Shown here piece by piece: positions 1-6,574 of a stretch of 9,666 bases of DNA. This DNA is from Lachnospiraceae bacterium (lineage in GTDB: Bacteria; Bacillota_A; Clostridia; Lachnospirales; Lachnospiraceae). Where the stretch lies: the NCBI GenBank assembly GCA_009774655.1, contig VSOD01000131.1, positions 1 to 9,666 on the forward strand, given 5' to 3'. Under the pieces are notes generated by a model. That model did no database searches, was not told the DNA's origin, and worked only from the letters and a program-made list of their open reading frames with translations. The first letter of the stretch is position 1. Every line of letters begins with the position of its first letter. The translations under genes were made by a program, and so were the position numbers.

Positions 1-34
1 GAGATGTGTTTAAGAGCCAGGAGGGAAGGAATCT

Positions 35-367
35 ATGAGACTGGGATTTTGGATGTGTTTTGTTTTGGCGGTGGTGTTTGCGGTGCTTGCGTTGCTGTTT
101 GGACTGGGCAGGGAGAAAGCGGCAGGATTCGTATCAGGATTCAATTCGATTCCGCAAAAAGAGCAGGAGAAGTACGATAAAGCCTGGATCGCAAGAGATA
201 TGCGGAATTCTCTTTTCGTGTGGGCGGCCGTCATGCTGGCAGGCGCGGCAGGCTCCCGTTTTATATCGGGCTATTTCGCGGTGGCGGCTTATGTTGTGTG
301 GAGCGTGCTGTTTTTCCGGGAGGTACATCTGGATGCACGGAAGGCGTTTGAGAAGTATTTACTATAA
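35..367 (+). CDS. DUF3784-like small integral membrane protein
   Basis: This 110-residue protein resembles the DUF3784 family of small Firmicutes membrane proteins, whose function is unknown. Three hydrophobic segments are visible: about residues 3-24, 59-77 and 79-95. Between the first two lies a conserved-looking cytosolic or loop stretch with GFNSIPQKEQEKYDK at residues 35-49, the 'G-x-N-x-(I/L)-P-x-x-E-x-x-x-Y-D' pattern that I associate with DUF3784. The length fits the family (about 100-110 aa). The ATG at 35 is preceded by AGGAGG at 19-24, a good ribosome binding site with 10 bases of spacing. The gene stands alone between the window edge and a decayed gene fragment, so its context gives no functional clue and it is probably unrelated to the sugar locus downstream. 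The family name is recalled from motif memory, not from a search. Confidence 0.8.
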   Translation: MRLGFWMCFVLAVVFAVLALLFGLGREKAAGFVSGFNSIPQKEQEKYDKAWIARDMRNSLFVWAAVMLAGAAGSRFISGYFAVAAYVVWSVLFFREVHLDARKAFEKYLL

Positions 368-371
368 TATT

Positions 372-882
372 CAAAGGAACCGTGGCGCAGAAGGTCATTT
401 ATGGTAGAATAGTTTTCCAAGAATCCGTCTATTTCTAAAGTGTTTCGTGTGACATCTTTAGCAGATGAACTTGGGTCTGGCATGAGAAATACTTATAAAT
501 ATACTAAATTGTATTAAGGAGGAATGTCGGAGTTATAGAAGGTAATGTATTCAAAACATTGATTCCGCTGACTTCTGTTGCAGACGGCAAAGTTGGACCT
601 TCTTAAATTTATCCAGTAAGTGACCAAGTAACAGAGCAGGAGTCCGAGATTGCTCAGAGAATACTTGTATTCTGCCAGATTGAAAAAAGTAAAAAAGAGA
701 TCTGTGAGTATATGGGATATCGTAATCGGACCTTTTTTACCAGAAAATATCTGACCCCTCTGCTCCAAAAAGGGCAGCTGCAGATGACACAGCCGGATAA
801 ACCTAATAGTCGGAATCAAAAGTATATTACGGGAAAGAGCAGAGAAGCGGCAGCAGAAAAAAGTAGAATGACAGTAAGGTAA
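372..882 (+). pseudogene. Degraded 3' fragment of an ATP-binding/winged-helix putative transcriptional regulator (AlbA_2/HATPase_c_4 type)
   Basis: Reading across frames recovers the C-terminal part of a well-known family of putative DNA-binding regulators. A block reading FSKNPSISKVF then LADELGSGMRNTYKYTKLY (413-514, frame of 413) matches the family's 'PKNPxIAKFF...ADELGSGxRNxYKYTKxYSGG' signature. IEGNVFKTLIPL (535-570) follows in another frame, then a winged-helix-like tail from 607 ending in PDKPNSRNQKYIT, stop at 880-882. Weak similarity (NRGAEG-type residues) extends back to about 372. Lesions seen: TAG at 405-407, a one-base frame change near 419, TAA at 515-517 (where the family has Ser), a one-base loss near 533-534 and TAA at 604-606. 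The N-terminal AlbA_2 and most of the ATPase domain are missing upstream, where the DUF3784 gene ends at 367. The last 92 codons are still open but have no obvious start. This is a decayed relic, not a working gene. Confidence 0.75.
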
Positions 883-891
883 CCATTTCAT

Positions 892-920
892 AATCGTCGA
901 GGCGGTTTGCCAGGACGATT
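892..920 (+). other. Stem-loop 3' of the decayed gene
   Basis: AATCGTC (892-898) is perfectly complementary to GACGATT (914-920). Inside it, GGC (901-903) pairs with GCC (909-911) around a five-base loop, with a GA/AG internal mismatch between the two stems. It lies 10 bases after the stop of the pseudogene. No T-run follows, so it is not a convincing intrinsic terminator. Its role is unknown; it could be a relic of the decayed gene's 3' end. Confidence 0.4.
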
Positions 921-929
921 CTATGATGG

Positions 930-968
930 TGACAAGCATGGAATTCAATATGATTGACATGCTTGTCA
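930..968. repeat. 11-bp perfect inverted repeat overlapping the kinase promoter
   Basis: TGACAAGCATG at 930-940 is the exact reverse complement of CATGCTTGTCA at 958-968, with a 17-base spacer. The right arm overlaps the last two bases of the putative -35 box (954-959) and extends into the -35/-10 spacer. The geometry suits a dimeric DNA-binding protein; a hairpin in RNA is also possible but would lie upstream of the predicted transcript start. It may be an operator controlling the two-component system. The inverted repeat is seen directly; the function is inference. Confidence 0.5.
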
Positions 969-982
969 ACTTGCAATACATT
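954..982 (+). promoter_or_regulatory. Putative sigma-A promoter for the sensor kinase/regulator pair
   Basis: A perfect -35 hexamer TTGACA at 954-959 is followed after 17 bases by TACATT at 977-982, four of six matches to TATAAT. An AT-rich stretch (TATATAT) lies just after it. Transcription would begin near 988-992 and leave an untranslated leader of about 85 bases before the kinase ATG at 1077. Box quality and spacing are good; use of the promoter is untested. Confidence 0.55.
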
Positions 983-1006
983 ATATATGAGAACCGTTTT
1001 TCCTGA

Positions 1007-1022
1007 TCCGGAAAATTCCGGA
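1007..1022. repeat. Near-perfect palindrome in the kinase leader
   Basis: TCCGGAA (1007-1013) and TTCCGGA (1016-1022) form a 7-bp inverted repeat with a two-base centre. The short centre makes an RNA hairpin poor and a protein-binding site more natural. It sits about 20-30 bases downstream of the predicted transcript start, a usual place for a repressor or roadblock site. No binding protein can be named. Confidence 0.4.
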
Positions 1023-1076
1023 CATGTGTCAATGGACGGAAACTGTGAAAGAAGTAATAAAATACAGGACTAACAC

Positions 1077-2864
1077 ATGAAAAAATACAGCCTGCAGTTT
1101 GAACTGATTCTGAAGATCAGTATAGGATTTATACTGTTGATTATTATTTTGAGCAGCAGTATCGTTATGTTCACCTCCGGACAATATAACCGAATTATTA
1201 TGGAAAATATCCATGGCAGTATGGAAAATGCAGTGAATTCCATCGACTATTATTTCGAGGATGTAAAAACGCCGATGGTGATGCTGGCCAGAAATAAAAA
1301 TATCCGCGAGGTGATGAAGAACTATACAAATATGTCTAACCGTGAAAAGTTCAACAGTACTAATGCTGTAGAAGATTTTGTTCAGAATATAACGACCTTT
1401 AAGTCTTTCATTAATGATATCATAATAGTGGGAAGTCAAGGGTTTCAATATAATATTTACAATGAAAATGCTGACAAGTTCCTACGGGATTTTGATTTTA
1501 CCGGAGAGGATTATTTTCGAAAGATAGAGGAAGGAACGGTCAGGCTCTATTATGTGGGAGAACATGCGACGGAGTATTATATGCATCCGCCCAGAAATGA
1601 AACAGTCTATTCGGTTATTCTGCCTGTACGCAGTATGCAGAGCAGAATCGGTTACATTATCTGTGATATCAAATCTGATATGATCAATGAAATTCTGGAT
1701 CATAATCTCAAAGATGATAAAGCGAAAATATTGATCCTGGATGAAGAGGGGATGCTGATCTGTGAACGGGGAAATACACAGATATCTGCAGAAGAATTAA
1801 TGGCGGATGGGCTGTATGAGAACGCAGAGGAACAACCTGCAAATTTTCTGCAGATACTTTTTGCCCGAGATAATTATATTACACAGGTGCATTCGCAAGT
1901 AACCGGCTGGACCTATGTTTATGCAGAACCCTATGATAATTTCAACGGTTTTGTCAGGAAAATTTTCTGGTTTGATTTTTGTGTGATCGTGATCGGCATG
2001 ATCGTTATCATCTTCTTCTCCAGACAGCTTAGCGGGCAGATTTTGAAACCGTTAAAAAACATTGCATTTATGATCAGAGAGATGAAGATCAGCCAGCAGT
2101 CGGATCAGAGAGGCACATTTTATTCTGAATCCCGGAATGTGAAAGAATTGAGTATTGAGATTGAGCATATGATCCAGAGGATAGATCGGCTCATCAATGA
2201 GAATTATCTCTATGAGCTGCGAAGCCGTGACGCACAGATTCAAACGCTGATCAATCAACTGTCACCGCATTTTCTGTATAATACGCTGCAGCTGATCGAG
2301 TATCAGTCGCTTGCCAACAATCAGGAAAATGTCACCAGGATCATTAACGAATTAAATTATATACTCCGCTATTCCATGAAGACAGTAAAGACGGTGGAAT
2401 TGTGGGAGGAGTTGAACTATGTGCGGGCCTATCTGGATATTTATCAGCTTCGCTATCAGGATAAAATGCAGTATGAGATCCTTGAGAAGGACAGGCTTTC
2501 AAAGATCATGATACCGAAAATGGTTTTGGAACCTCTTGTGGAAAATTGCATAAAACATGGATTTGCAGGAAATTTTAATCATGCATTGATTGCTGTTACC
2601 GTAGAAGTGTGTGAGAAAAATCTGCGGATATGCGTCAGGGACAATGGCAGAGGGATGTCATCTGAGAAGCTGCGGCGGGTCAGGAACAGTCTGCAGAAGG
2701 CAGAATCTATGGGAGAGCATATTGGACTGAATAATGTAAATTTGATACTGAAGCTGCGGTATGGCGGCGAATTCGGTGTGTGGATGGACAGCGTCGAAGG
2801 AGAATTTACAGAAACAACGCTTCTGCTGCCTATAGAGCAGCAGTCAGGAGTGACATTGTCATAA
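1077..2864 (+). CDS. YesM-family sensor histidine kinase
   Basis: This 595-aa membrane kinase senses an extracellular signal, probably a sugar, and phosphorylates the regulator encoded next. Transmembrane helix 1 spans about residues 10-31 and helix 2 about 297-317. The roughly 260 residues between them form an extracellular sensor region of Cache-like size. A HAMP-like linker follows (about 318-370). The His_kinase (PF06580-type) signature SPHFLYNTL carries the likely phospho-acceptor His398. The ATP-binding domain shows the N-box ENCIKHGF (Asn490), the G1 box DNGRGM (522-527) and a GLNNVNLIL segment. Length and order match YesM-type kinases. The ATG at 1077 is preceded by AGGA at 1065-1068; the following KKYSLQFELILK basic N-terminus before helix 1 supports this start. 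A 69-base gap separates it from the response regulator gene. The ligand cannot be deduced; the linked transporter suggests a carbohydrate (inference). Confidence 0.93.
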   Translation: MKKYSLQFELILKISIGFILLIIILSSSIVMFTSGQYNRIIMENIHGSMENAVNSIDYYFEDVKTPMVMLARNKNIREVMKNYTNMSNREKFNSTNAVEDFVQNITTFKSFINDIIIVGSQGFQYNIYNENADKFLRDFDFTGEDYFRKIEEGTVRLYYVGEHATEYYMHPPRNETVYSVILPVRSMQSRIGYIICDIKSDMINEILDHNLKDDKAKILILDEEGMLICERGNTQISAEELMADGLYENAEEQPANFLQILFARDNYITQVHSQVTGWTYVYAEPYDNFNGFVRKIFWFDFCVIVIGMIVIIFFSRQLSGQILKPLKNIAFMIREMKISQQSDQRGTFYSESRNVKELSIEIEHMIQRIDRLINENYLYELRSRDAQIQTLINQLSPHFLYNTLQLIEYQSLANNQENVTRIINELNYILRYSMKTVKTVELWEELNYVRAYLDIYQLRYQDKMQYEILEKDRLSKIMIPKMVLEPLVENCIKHGFAGNFNHALIAVTVEVCEKNLRICVRDNGRGMSSEKLRRVRNSLQKAESMGEHIGLNNVNLILKLRYGGEFGVWMDSVEGEFTETTLLLPIEQQSGVTLS

Positions 2865-2933
2865 AGTGAGCATGGATTGAAGGCATTCTCATAGGACCTG
2901 AGGCTGTATGAGGCGAAAGGAAAAGGTATCGAT

Positions 2934-4439
2934 ATGAAAAAGGTACTTCTGGTGGATGATGAATCATATATGCTGGATCTTTTGAAACAGCTGATCCCCT
3001 GGGAATTTTATGGGTTTTCCATTGTCGGAGCCGCGGAGAACGCAACGGAGGCAATGAAAGTATTTCATCGTGAGAGTCCGGATGTGATCATTACAGATAT
3101 CTGTATGGAGAATATTTCCGGCATAGAATTTATTACAAGGATCCGTATGCAGGACACGGCGGTGAAGGTCATTATCATCAGTGCCTATGATAAATTTGAA
3201 TATGCTCAGAGAGCGTTGAAATTAAATGTGAACGGGTATCTGTTGAAGCCGATCAACAGGGAGGAACTTCTCAATACATTGATCGAAGTGCAGAAAGAGC
3301 TGGATTCCAGGGAGGGGTATCAGGACAGGATACAGTATCTGCAGGAATCGCTTGCTCAATTAAAGAGAAAATATCTGGAGGAACAGCTTCTGCGTCTTTA
3401 CCGGGATGAAACGGATTTTCTTCCGGAAGAGATTACAGGAGAAGGCTTCTGGTGCGTTGTAAGCCTGCAGACCATTGTCAGAAGTGAGATCGTGTTTATA
3501 GAGCAGGACATCAGATCGGTACAGGGCTTAGAGAGCTATATACTATTTGTGGGAGACGGACTTTTTGCAGTATTTCTTTGTTCGGGAGACGAAGGAAAGC
3601 TGGAAGAATGTCTGGACAGAATCCGGAATAAATACTGTAAAGAAGAGAAGACGGTTCTCTGTGGTGCCAGCAGAAGGGCGAAGAACGAGCTGACAGTGCT
3701 TTGCCAAAACAGTAAGAAGGCACTGCATGGACTCTTTTACCAGGAGGGGATTTTTTTCTCAGACAGAGGGGAAGTGTTCAGGGGGCAATGTGCAAAGCAG
3801 GCTGAGCCGATATCGCGGGAGCAGTTCATGCTGTGGATTGTGGCCGGAGAGCCACAGAAGTGTCGGGATTATTTTGCACACTGGATGGATGAATGCAGGA
3901 AAAGGAAAGCGGAAAGGGAGACGGTGATCCGGGAGGTAAGGCATTGTCTGGAATGGATGAAGGAAATTGCCAGACAGGATATGGCGGAGGAGTTTGAACT
4001 TCTGGGGCAGAAGATATCGGACATCCTGCGGTTTTCGGAGGCAGTACAGATCTGGGAAGAAGGGCTGCAGCTGGTGGAAATTCACGGGATGCAGCAGGGC
4101 AGGGCCGGTATAGTAATCAGCAGGGCACAGGAGTATGTGAAAGGCCATTGCTGCCAGGAGGAATTCTCCATTGAGCAGCTGGCAGAATTTCTACATCTTT
4201 CCAAAAGCTATCTGTCGAAGATCTATAAAAACGAGACAGGAGAATCTATCTGGAATTTTGTGATGAGGGTGAGGATCACGAAGGCAAAGGAGCTTCTTGT
4301 AGGGACGGATTACACAAATTATGCGATTGCCAGGGCGATCGGATATTCCAGTGAATATCATTTTTCCCGGGCTTTTAGTAAGATGGTGGGAGTTTCTCCG
4401 TCTGCCTATAAGAAGATGTATATGAGATTGGAAGAATAG
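2934..4439 (+). CDS. YesN-family response regulator with AraC-type DNA-binding domain
   Basis: This 501-aa cytoplasmic regulator is the partner of the kinase upstream. The N-terminal receiver domain (about 1-120) has the acidic pair Asp8-Asp9, the phospho-acceptor Asp55 (in IITDICM), the switch Ser83 and the conserved Lys105 (in YLLKPI). A middle region of about 270 residues, beginning with a charged, coiled-coil-like segment near 110-150, is typical of YesN-type proteins and has no clear catalytic motif. The last 100 residues form an AraC/XylS domain with two helix-turn-helices; the second contains the family signature ending YSSEYHFSRAFSKMVGVSPSAYKKM. The ATG at 2934 follows AAAGGAAAAGG (2916-2926). 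Co-transcription with the kinase is likely because no terminator is seen in the 69-base gap. By analogy to characterised YesM/YesN pairs it probably activates the hydrolase-transport genes downstream; its binding sites are not identifiable by eye. Confidence 0.93.
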   Translation: MKKVLLVDDESYMLDLLKQLIPWEFYGFSIVGAAENATEAMKVFHRESPDVIITDICMENISGIEFITRIRMQDTAVKVIIISAYDKFEYAQRALKLNVNGYLLKPINREELLNTLIEVQKELDSREGYQDRIQYLQESLAQLKRKYLEEQLLRLYRDETDFLPEEITGEGFWCVVSLQTIVRSEIVFIEQDIRSVQGLESYILFVGDGLFAVFLCSGDEGKLEECLDRIRNKYCKEEKTVLCGASRRAKNELTVLCQNSKKALHGLFYQEGIFFSDRGEVFRGQCAKQAEPISREQFMLWIVAGEPQKCRDYFAHWMDECRKRKAERETVIREVRHCLEWMKEIARQDMAEEFELLGQKISDILRFSEAVQIWEEGLQLVEIHGMQQGRAGIVISRAQEYVKGHCCQEEFSIEQLAEFLHLSKSYLSKIYKNETGESIWNFVMRVRITKAKELLVGTDYTNYAIARAIGYSSEYHFSRAFSKMVGVSPSAYKKMYMRLEE

Positions 4440-4440
4440 A

Positions 4441-4460
4441 CACAGCACAATTATGCTGTG
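4441..4460 (+). other. Stem-loop just after the regulator gene (weak terminator candidate)
   Basis: CACAGCA (4441-4447) pairs with TGCTGTG (4454-4460) around a six-base loop, starting one base past the regulator's stop codon (4437-4439). No U-run follows (the next bases are CATGATTTGG), so it is not a classical intrinsic terminator. It may protect the 3' end of the kinase-regulator mRNA or partly separate it from the next unit. Confidence 0.4.
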
Positions 4461-4493
4461 CATGATTTGGCAAGAAATAAGATTATAAGATAT

Positions 4494-4521
4494 TTTATAA
4501 GAGGTGCACATTTTCTATACT
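4494..4521 (+). promoter_or_regulatory. Putative promoter for the hydrolase-transporter genes
   Basis: TATACT at 4516-4521 matches the -10 consensus at five of six bases. TTTATA at 4494-4499, 16 bases upstream, matches the -35 consensus at four of six. Transcription would start near 4528, giving a leader of about 34 bases to the ATG at 4562. A weak -35 box suits a promoter needing an activator such as the AraC-type regulator encoded upstream. The assignment is by eye only. Confidence 0.4.
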
Positions 4522-4561
4522 TGACTGGTACTGTGAAGTGACTGGAAAGGAAGGGAAGAAA

Positions 4562-6472
4562 ATGGGCACTTTTTGTGTGGAAGGAAATGAGATCAGACAG
4601 AATGGCAGAATGATTGCCAGGATCCGCAGGCCTGATTGTGACAGGTGGGAAGATGTTCTGAGCAGAAAGGATGAGCATGTCTGGGAATGGAACAGGACAA
4701 TATGGACAAAAAAGGGCCGGAATCCTATAGAAAATATAGAGATGGGGATACTCTTATGCAGGCCGGTGGATTTCTATATGATTCCCTGTATAAACTATGC
4801 GGGTAACTTTTGGGGTGAGGGTAAAGAACCTAAGGGAATGTACCGGGATGGAGAGCCATGGCGTTTTGCCGGACACAGATGCAGTGTGCCTGCGGGGATG
4901 TACGGTCAGAATGCAGATGCGGCGGTGGGACTATTTGCAGCGGTGGACAATCCTGTGGGGGTCTGTGCGGAACTGACCAAGGAGACGGGAAGCCTGTGTA
5001 TGACGCTGCATTTTCCGGAAGAGGAAGGACCTGCGGTTTACTGTGCCAGAGACAGTTATGAGGAAGAAACCTATCGGGAAAGCTGCCGGCTGTCGAATGA
5101 TAAAGTCACGCTGCATGCCTTTCTTGTATTGTCCGAACGATGTGATGCTTATGATTACGGCTTTTTCCTTGATGCAGCTTGGAATATGTTTTCCGAAGTG
5201 CAGAAACCGTGTCTGGATAGAGACACTGTATGGCAGTTGGGCATAAGATTCGTGAAAAACAGTATTTTCTTCAGGCAGCCGGGGTTTACGGGATTTTGTA
5301 TGGGGCTGAGCTGGAACGGGAACCGATGGGAACAGAAGCGGGACTATCTGGAGATCGGATGGGTGGGGCAGAATGCTTCTCTTGCAGTATCTCTACTGTA
5401 TCATTCTGTGTTCGCGGCAGATGAGGAGGCATTTGCCATGGGGTTAGAGGTTCTGGACTGTTGGGCTGACAGAGGACCGCTTCCAAATGGATTGTTTCGC
5501 TGCCGGTTCGACCGCATATTACAATATGGCGATAACAGGGATAACAGGGAAGAACGAAATGATGCAGTGAATCTTTACAGTGTAGTGGTGGAATATCTGG
5601 AGGCATACCACCTGTTGAAAACACTGGGAACAGAGCGGGAAAATTATCGTGCGCTGGCTCTTGCAGTCTGTGATTTTGTGGCCGGCAGCCAGAAGAAGGA
5701 TGGTAGACTGGCCAAGGCCTGGTATAATGACGGTGTCTGTAGTGATGAGGAGGGTACGGTAGGCTGTTATCTGGCAGAGGCGCTTTGCGCAGGGTGGAAA
5801 GAAAGCGGGAGAGAAGATTTTCTGCATGCTGCAGAGCGGGCGTTTGCGGGTTACTTTGGTGAATTTATGACTTATGGTTATACGACGGCCGGTGCGCTGG
5901 ATACCTGCTGTGTGGATAAGGAATCCGCGATTCCTCTTCTGCGAACGGCACTGGCGTTATATCATGCAACCGGGAAGGGAGATTATCTGAAAGCGGCAGA
6001 AGAAGTCAGCTATTATCTGGCATCATGGCAGTATCACTATAATGTTGTATTTTCGCAGGAAAGTGTTCTGGGACAGATCAGGTATCGTACCAGAGGCGGC
6101 ACGGCAGTGTCAGTGCAGCACCATCATCTGGACTGCTATGGGTTGGAGATTTACGAAGCGTGGAAGGAACTGGCACGGCTTACAGGACATGGGATCTGGA
6201 GAGAACGTGGAGAGGCTGTGTGGGTTAACAGCCTGCAGAACATTTCCGACGGAAGTCTGGTGATCAAGGGGCAGACAAGACCGGCCGGCAGTCAGGATGA
6301 AGGATTTCTGCAGACCAGATGGCATACAAAACGGGGAGATTTTTTCGGCGTGTCCGAGTGGCTTGTTACGTGGAATACTGCATTTCGATTAAAGATTTTA
6401 AGAAGAGAGGCAGCCGGAGAAGTGTTTTTGACAAGAATAAGACAAAAAGACAAGGAAGAGGGCAGAATATGA
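4562..6472 (+). CDS. Cytoplasmic protein resembling six-hairpin (alpha/alpha) glycosidases, family unassigned
   Basis: I do not recognise the exact family of this 636-aa protein. It has no signal peptide or membrane helix, so it should act in the cytoplasm on imported sugar. The first roughly 210 residues look beta-rich; the remainder has regularly spaced amphipathic helices typical of an (alpha/alpha)6 barrel, for example GWVGQNASLA (266-275), VVVEYLEAYHLLKTLG and a later YYLASWQYHYNVVFSQE. Striking conserved-looking stretches are MGLSWNGNRW (247-256), a VQHHHLDCYG block with His520-522 and Asp524, and a tryptophan-rich C-terminus. Catalytic residues cannot be assigned. Start: the ATG at 4562 is preceded by GGAAGG (4549-4554, 7-base spacing); an in-frame GTG at 4538 would add eight residues but lacks such a site. 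It lies between a sugar-responsive-type regulator and a sugar ABC transporter, which supports a glycoside-hydrolase-like role (inference). A 9-bp tandem duplication near 5531 encodes DNRDNR. Confidence 0.7.
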   Translation: MGTFCVEGNEIRQNGRMIARIRRPDCDRWEDVLSRKDEHVWEWNRTIWTKKGRNPIENIEMGILLCRPVDFYMIPCINYAGNFWGEGKEPKGMYRDGEPWRFAGHRCSVPAGMYGQNADAAVGLFAAVDNPVGVCAELTKETGSLCMTLHFPEEEGPAVYCARDSYEEETYRESCRLSNDKVTLHAFLVLSERCDAYDYGFFLDAAWNMFSEVQKPCLDRDTVWQLGIRFVKNSIFFRQPGFTGFCMGLSWNGNRWEQKRDYLEIGWVGQNASLAVSLLYHSVFAADEEAFAMGLEVLDCWADRGPLPNGLFRCRFDRILQYGDNRDNREERNDAVNLYSVVVEYLEAYHLLKTLGTERENYRALALAVCDFVAGSQKKDGRLAKAWYNDGVCSDEEGTVGCYLAEALCAGWKESGREDFLHAAERAFAGYFGEFMTYGYTTAGALDTCCVDKESAIPLLRTALALYHATGKGDYLKAAEEVSYYLASWQYHYNVVFSQESVLGQIRYRTRGGTAVSVQHHHLDCYGLEIYEAWKELARLTGHGIWRERGEAVWVNSLQNISDGSLVIKGQTRPAGSQDEGFLQTRWHTKRGDFFGVSEWLVTWNTAFRLKILRREAAGEVFLTRIRQKDKEEGRI

Positions 6473-6525
6473 CAAGGATTGCTTTTATCTGTCATTTTAC
6501 GGAAGATGCGGCGCTGATACAATAA
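6469..6525 (+). CDS. 18-codon ORF coupled by ATGA overlap; possible small peptide or gene remnant
   Basis: The ATG at 6469 overlaps the TGA of the hydrolase-like gene (6470-6472) in the ATGA arrangement typical of translational coupling. A purine-rich AAGGAAGAGGG at 6452-6462 supplies a good ribosome binding site. The predicted peptide is MTRIAFICHFTEDAALIQ. Its beginning reads like a beta-strand-first domain N-terminus (basic residue then hydrophobic run), so it may be the leftover start of a longer gene that was lost, rather than a functional peptide. Too short for homology judgement. Confidence 0.3.
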   Translation: MTRIAFICHFTEDAALIQ

Positions 6526-6533
6526 GTTTACAG

Positions 6534-6547
6534 GATAAAGCTTTATC
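6534..6547. promoter_or_regulatory. 14-bp perfect palindrome upstream of the sugar-binding lipoprotein
   Basis: GATAAAGCTTTATC is perfectly self-complementary with no spacer. It lies 27 bases before the lipoprotein ATG, just ahead of its ribosome binding site. It could be a protein-binding site or form a short AT-rich hairpin. No credible -35/-10 pair with normal spacing was found around it, so a separate promoter here is not claimed. Confidence 0.35.
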
Positions 6548-6574
6548 ACAAAAACTATAGAAAGAAGGTAGGTT

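Noticed and set aside
514..1032. Reverse-strand ORF of 172 codons over the decayed gene and leader
   Set aside because: Its translation shows no recognisable motif and lies opposite the family signature recovered on the + strand; it is an antisense shadow of pseudogene sequence.
1029..1448. Reverse-strand ORF of 139 codons opposite the kinase N-terminus
   Set aside because: It is antisense to a clear kinase coding region, has low-complexity His-rich sequence and lacks a supportable ribosome binding site.
3759..4148. Reverse-strand ORF of 129 codons opposite the response regulator
   Set aside because: Pro/Leu/His-rich composition is typical of antisense shadow translation of a real gene.
4538..4561. 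GTG at 4538 as start of the hydrolase-like gene
   Set aside because: No ribosome binding site precedes it, its codons make up the purine-rich site for the ATG at 4562, and it would leave only about 10 bases of leader from the predicted promoter.
6527..6561. Promoter TTTACA ... TATAGA before the lipoprotein gene
   Set aside because: The spacing of 23 bases is too long, and the start would fall inside the ribosome binding site.
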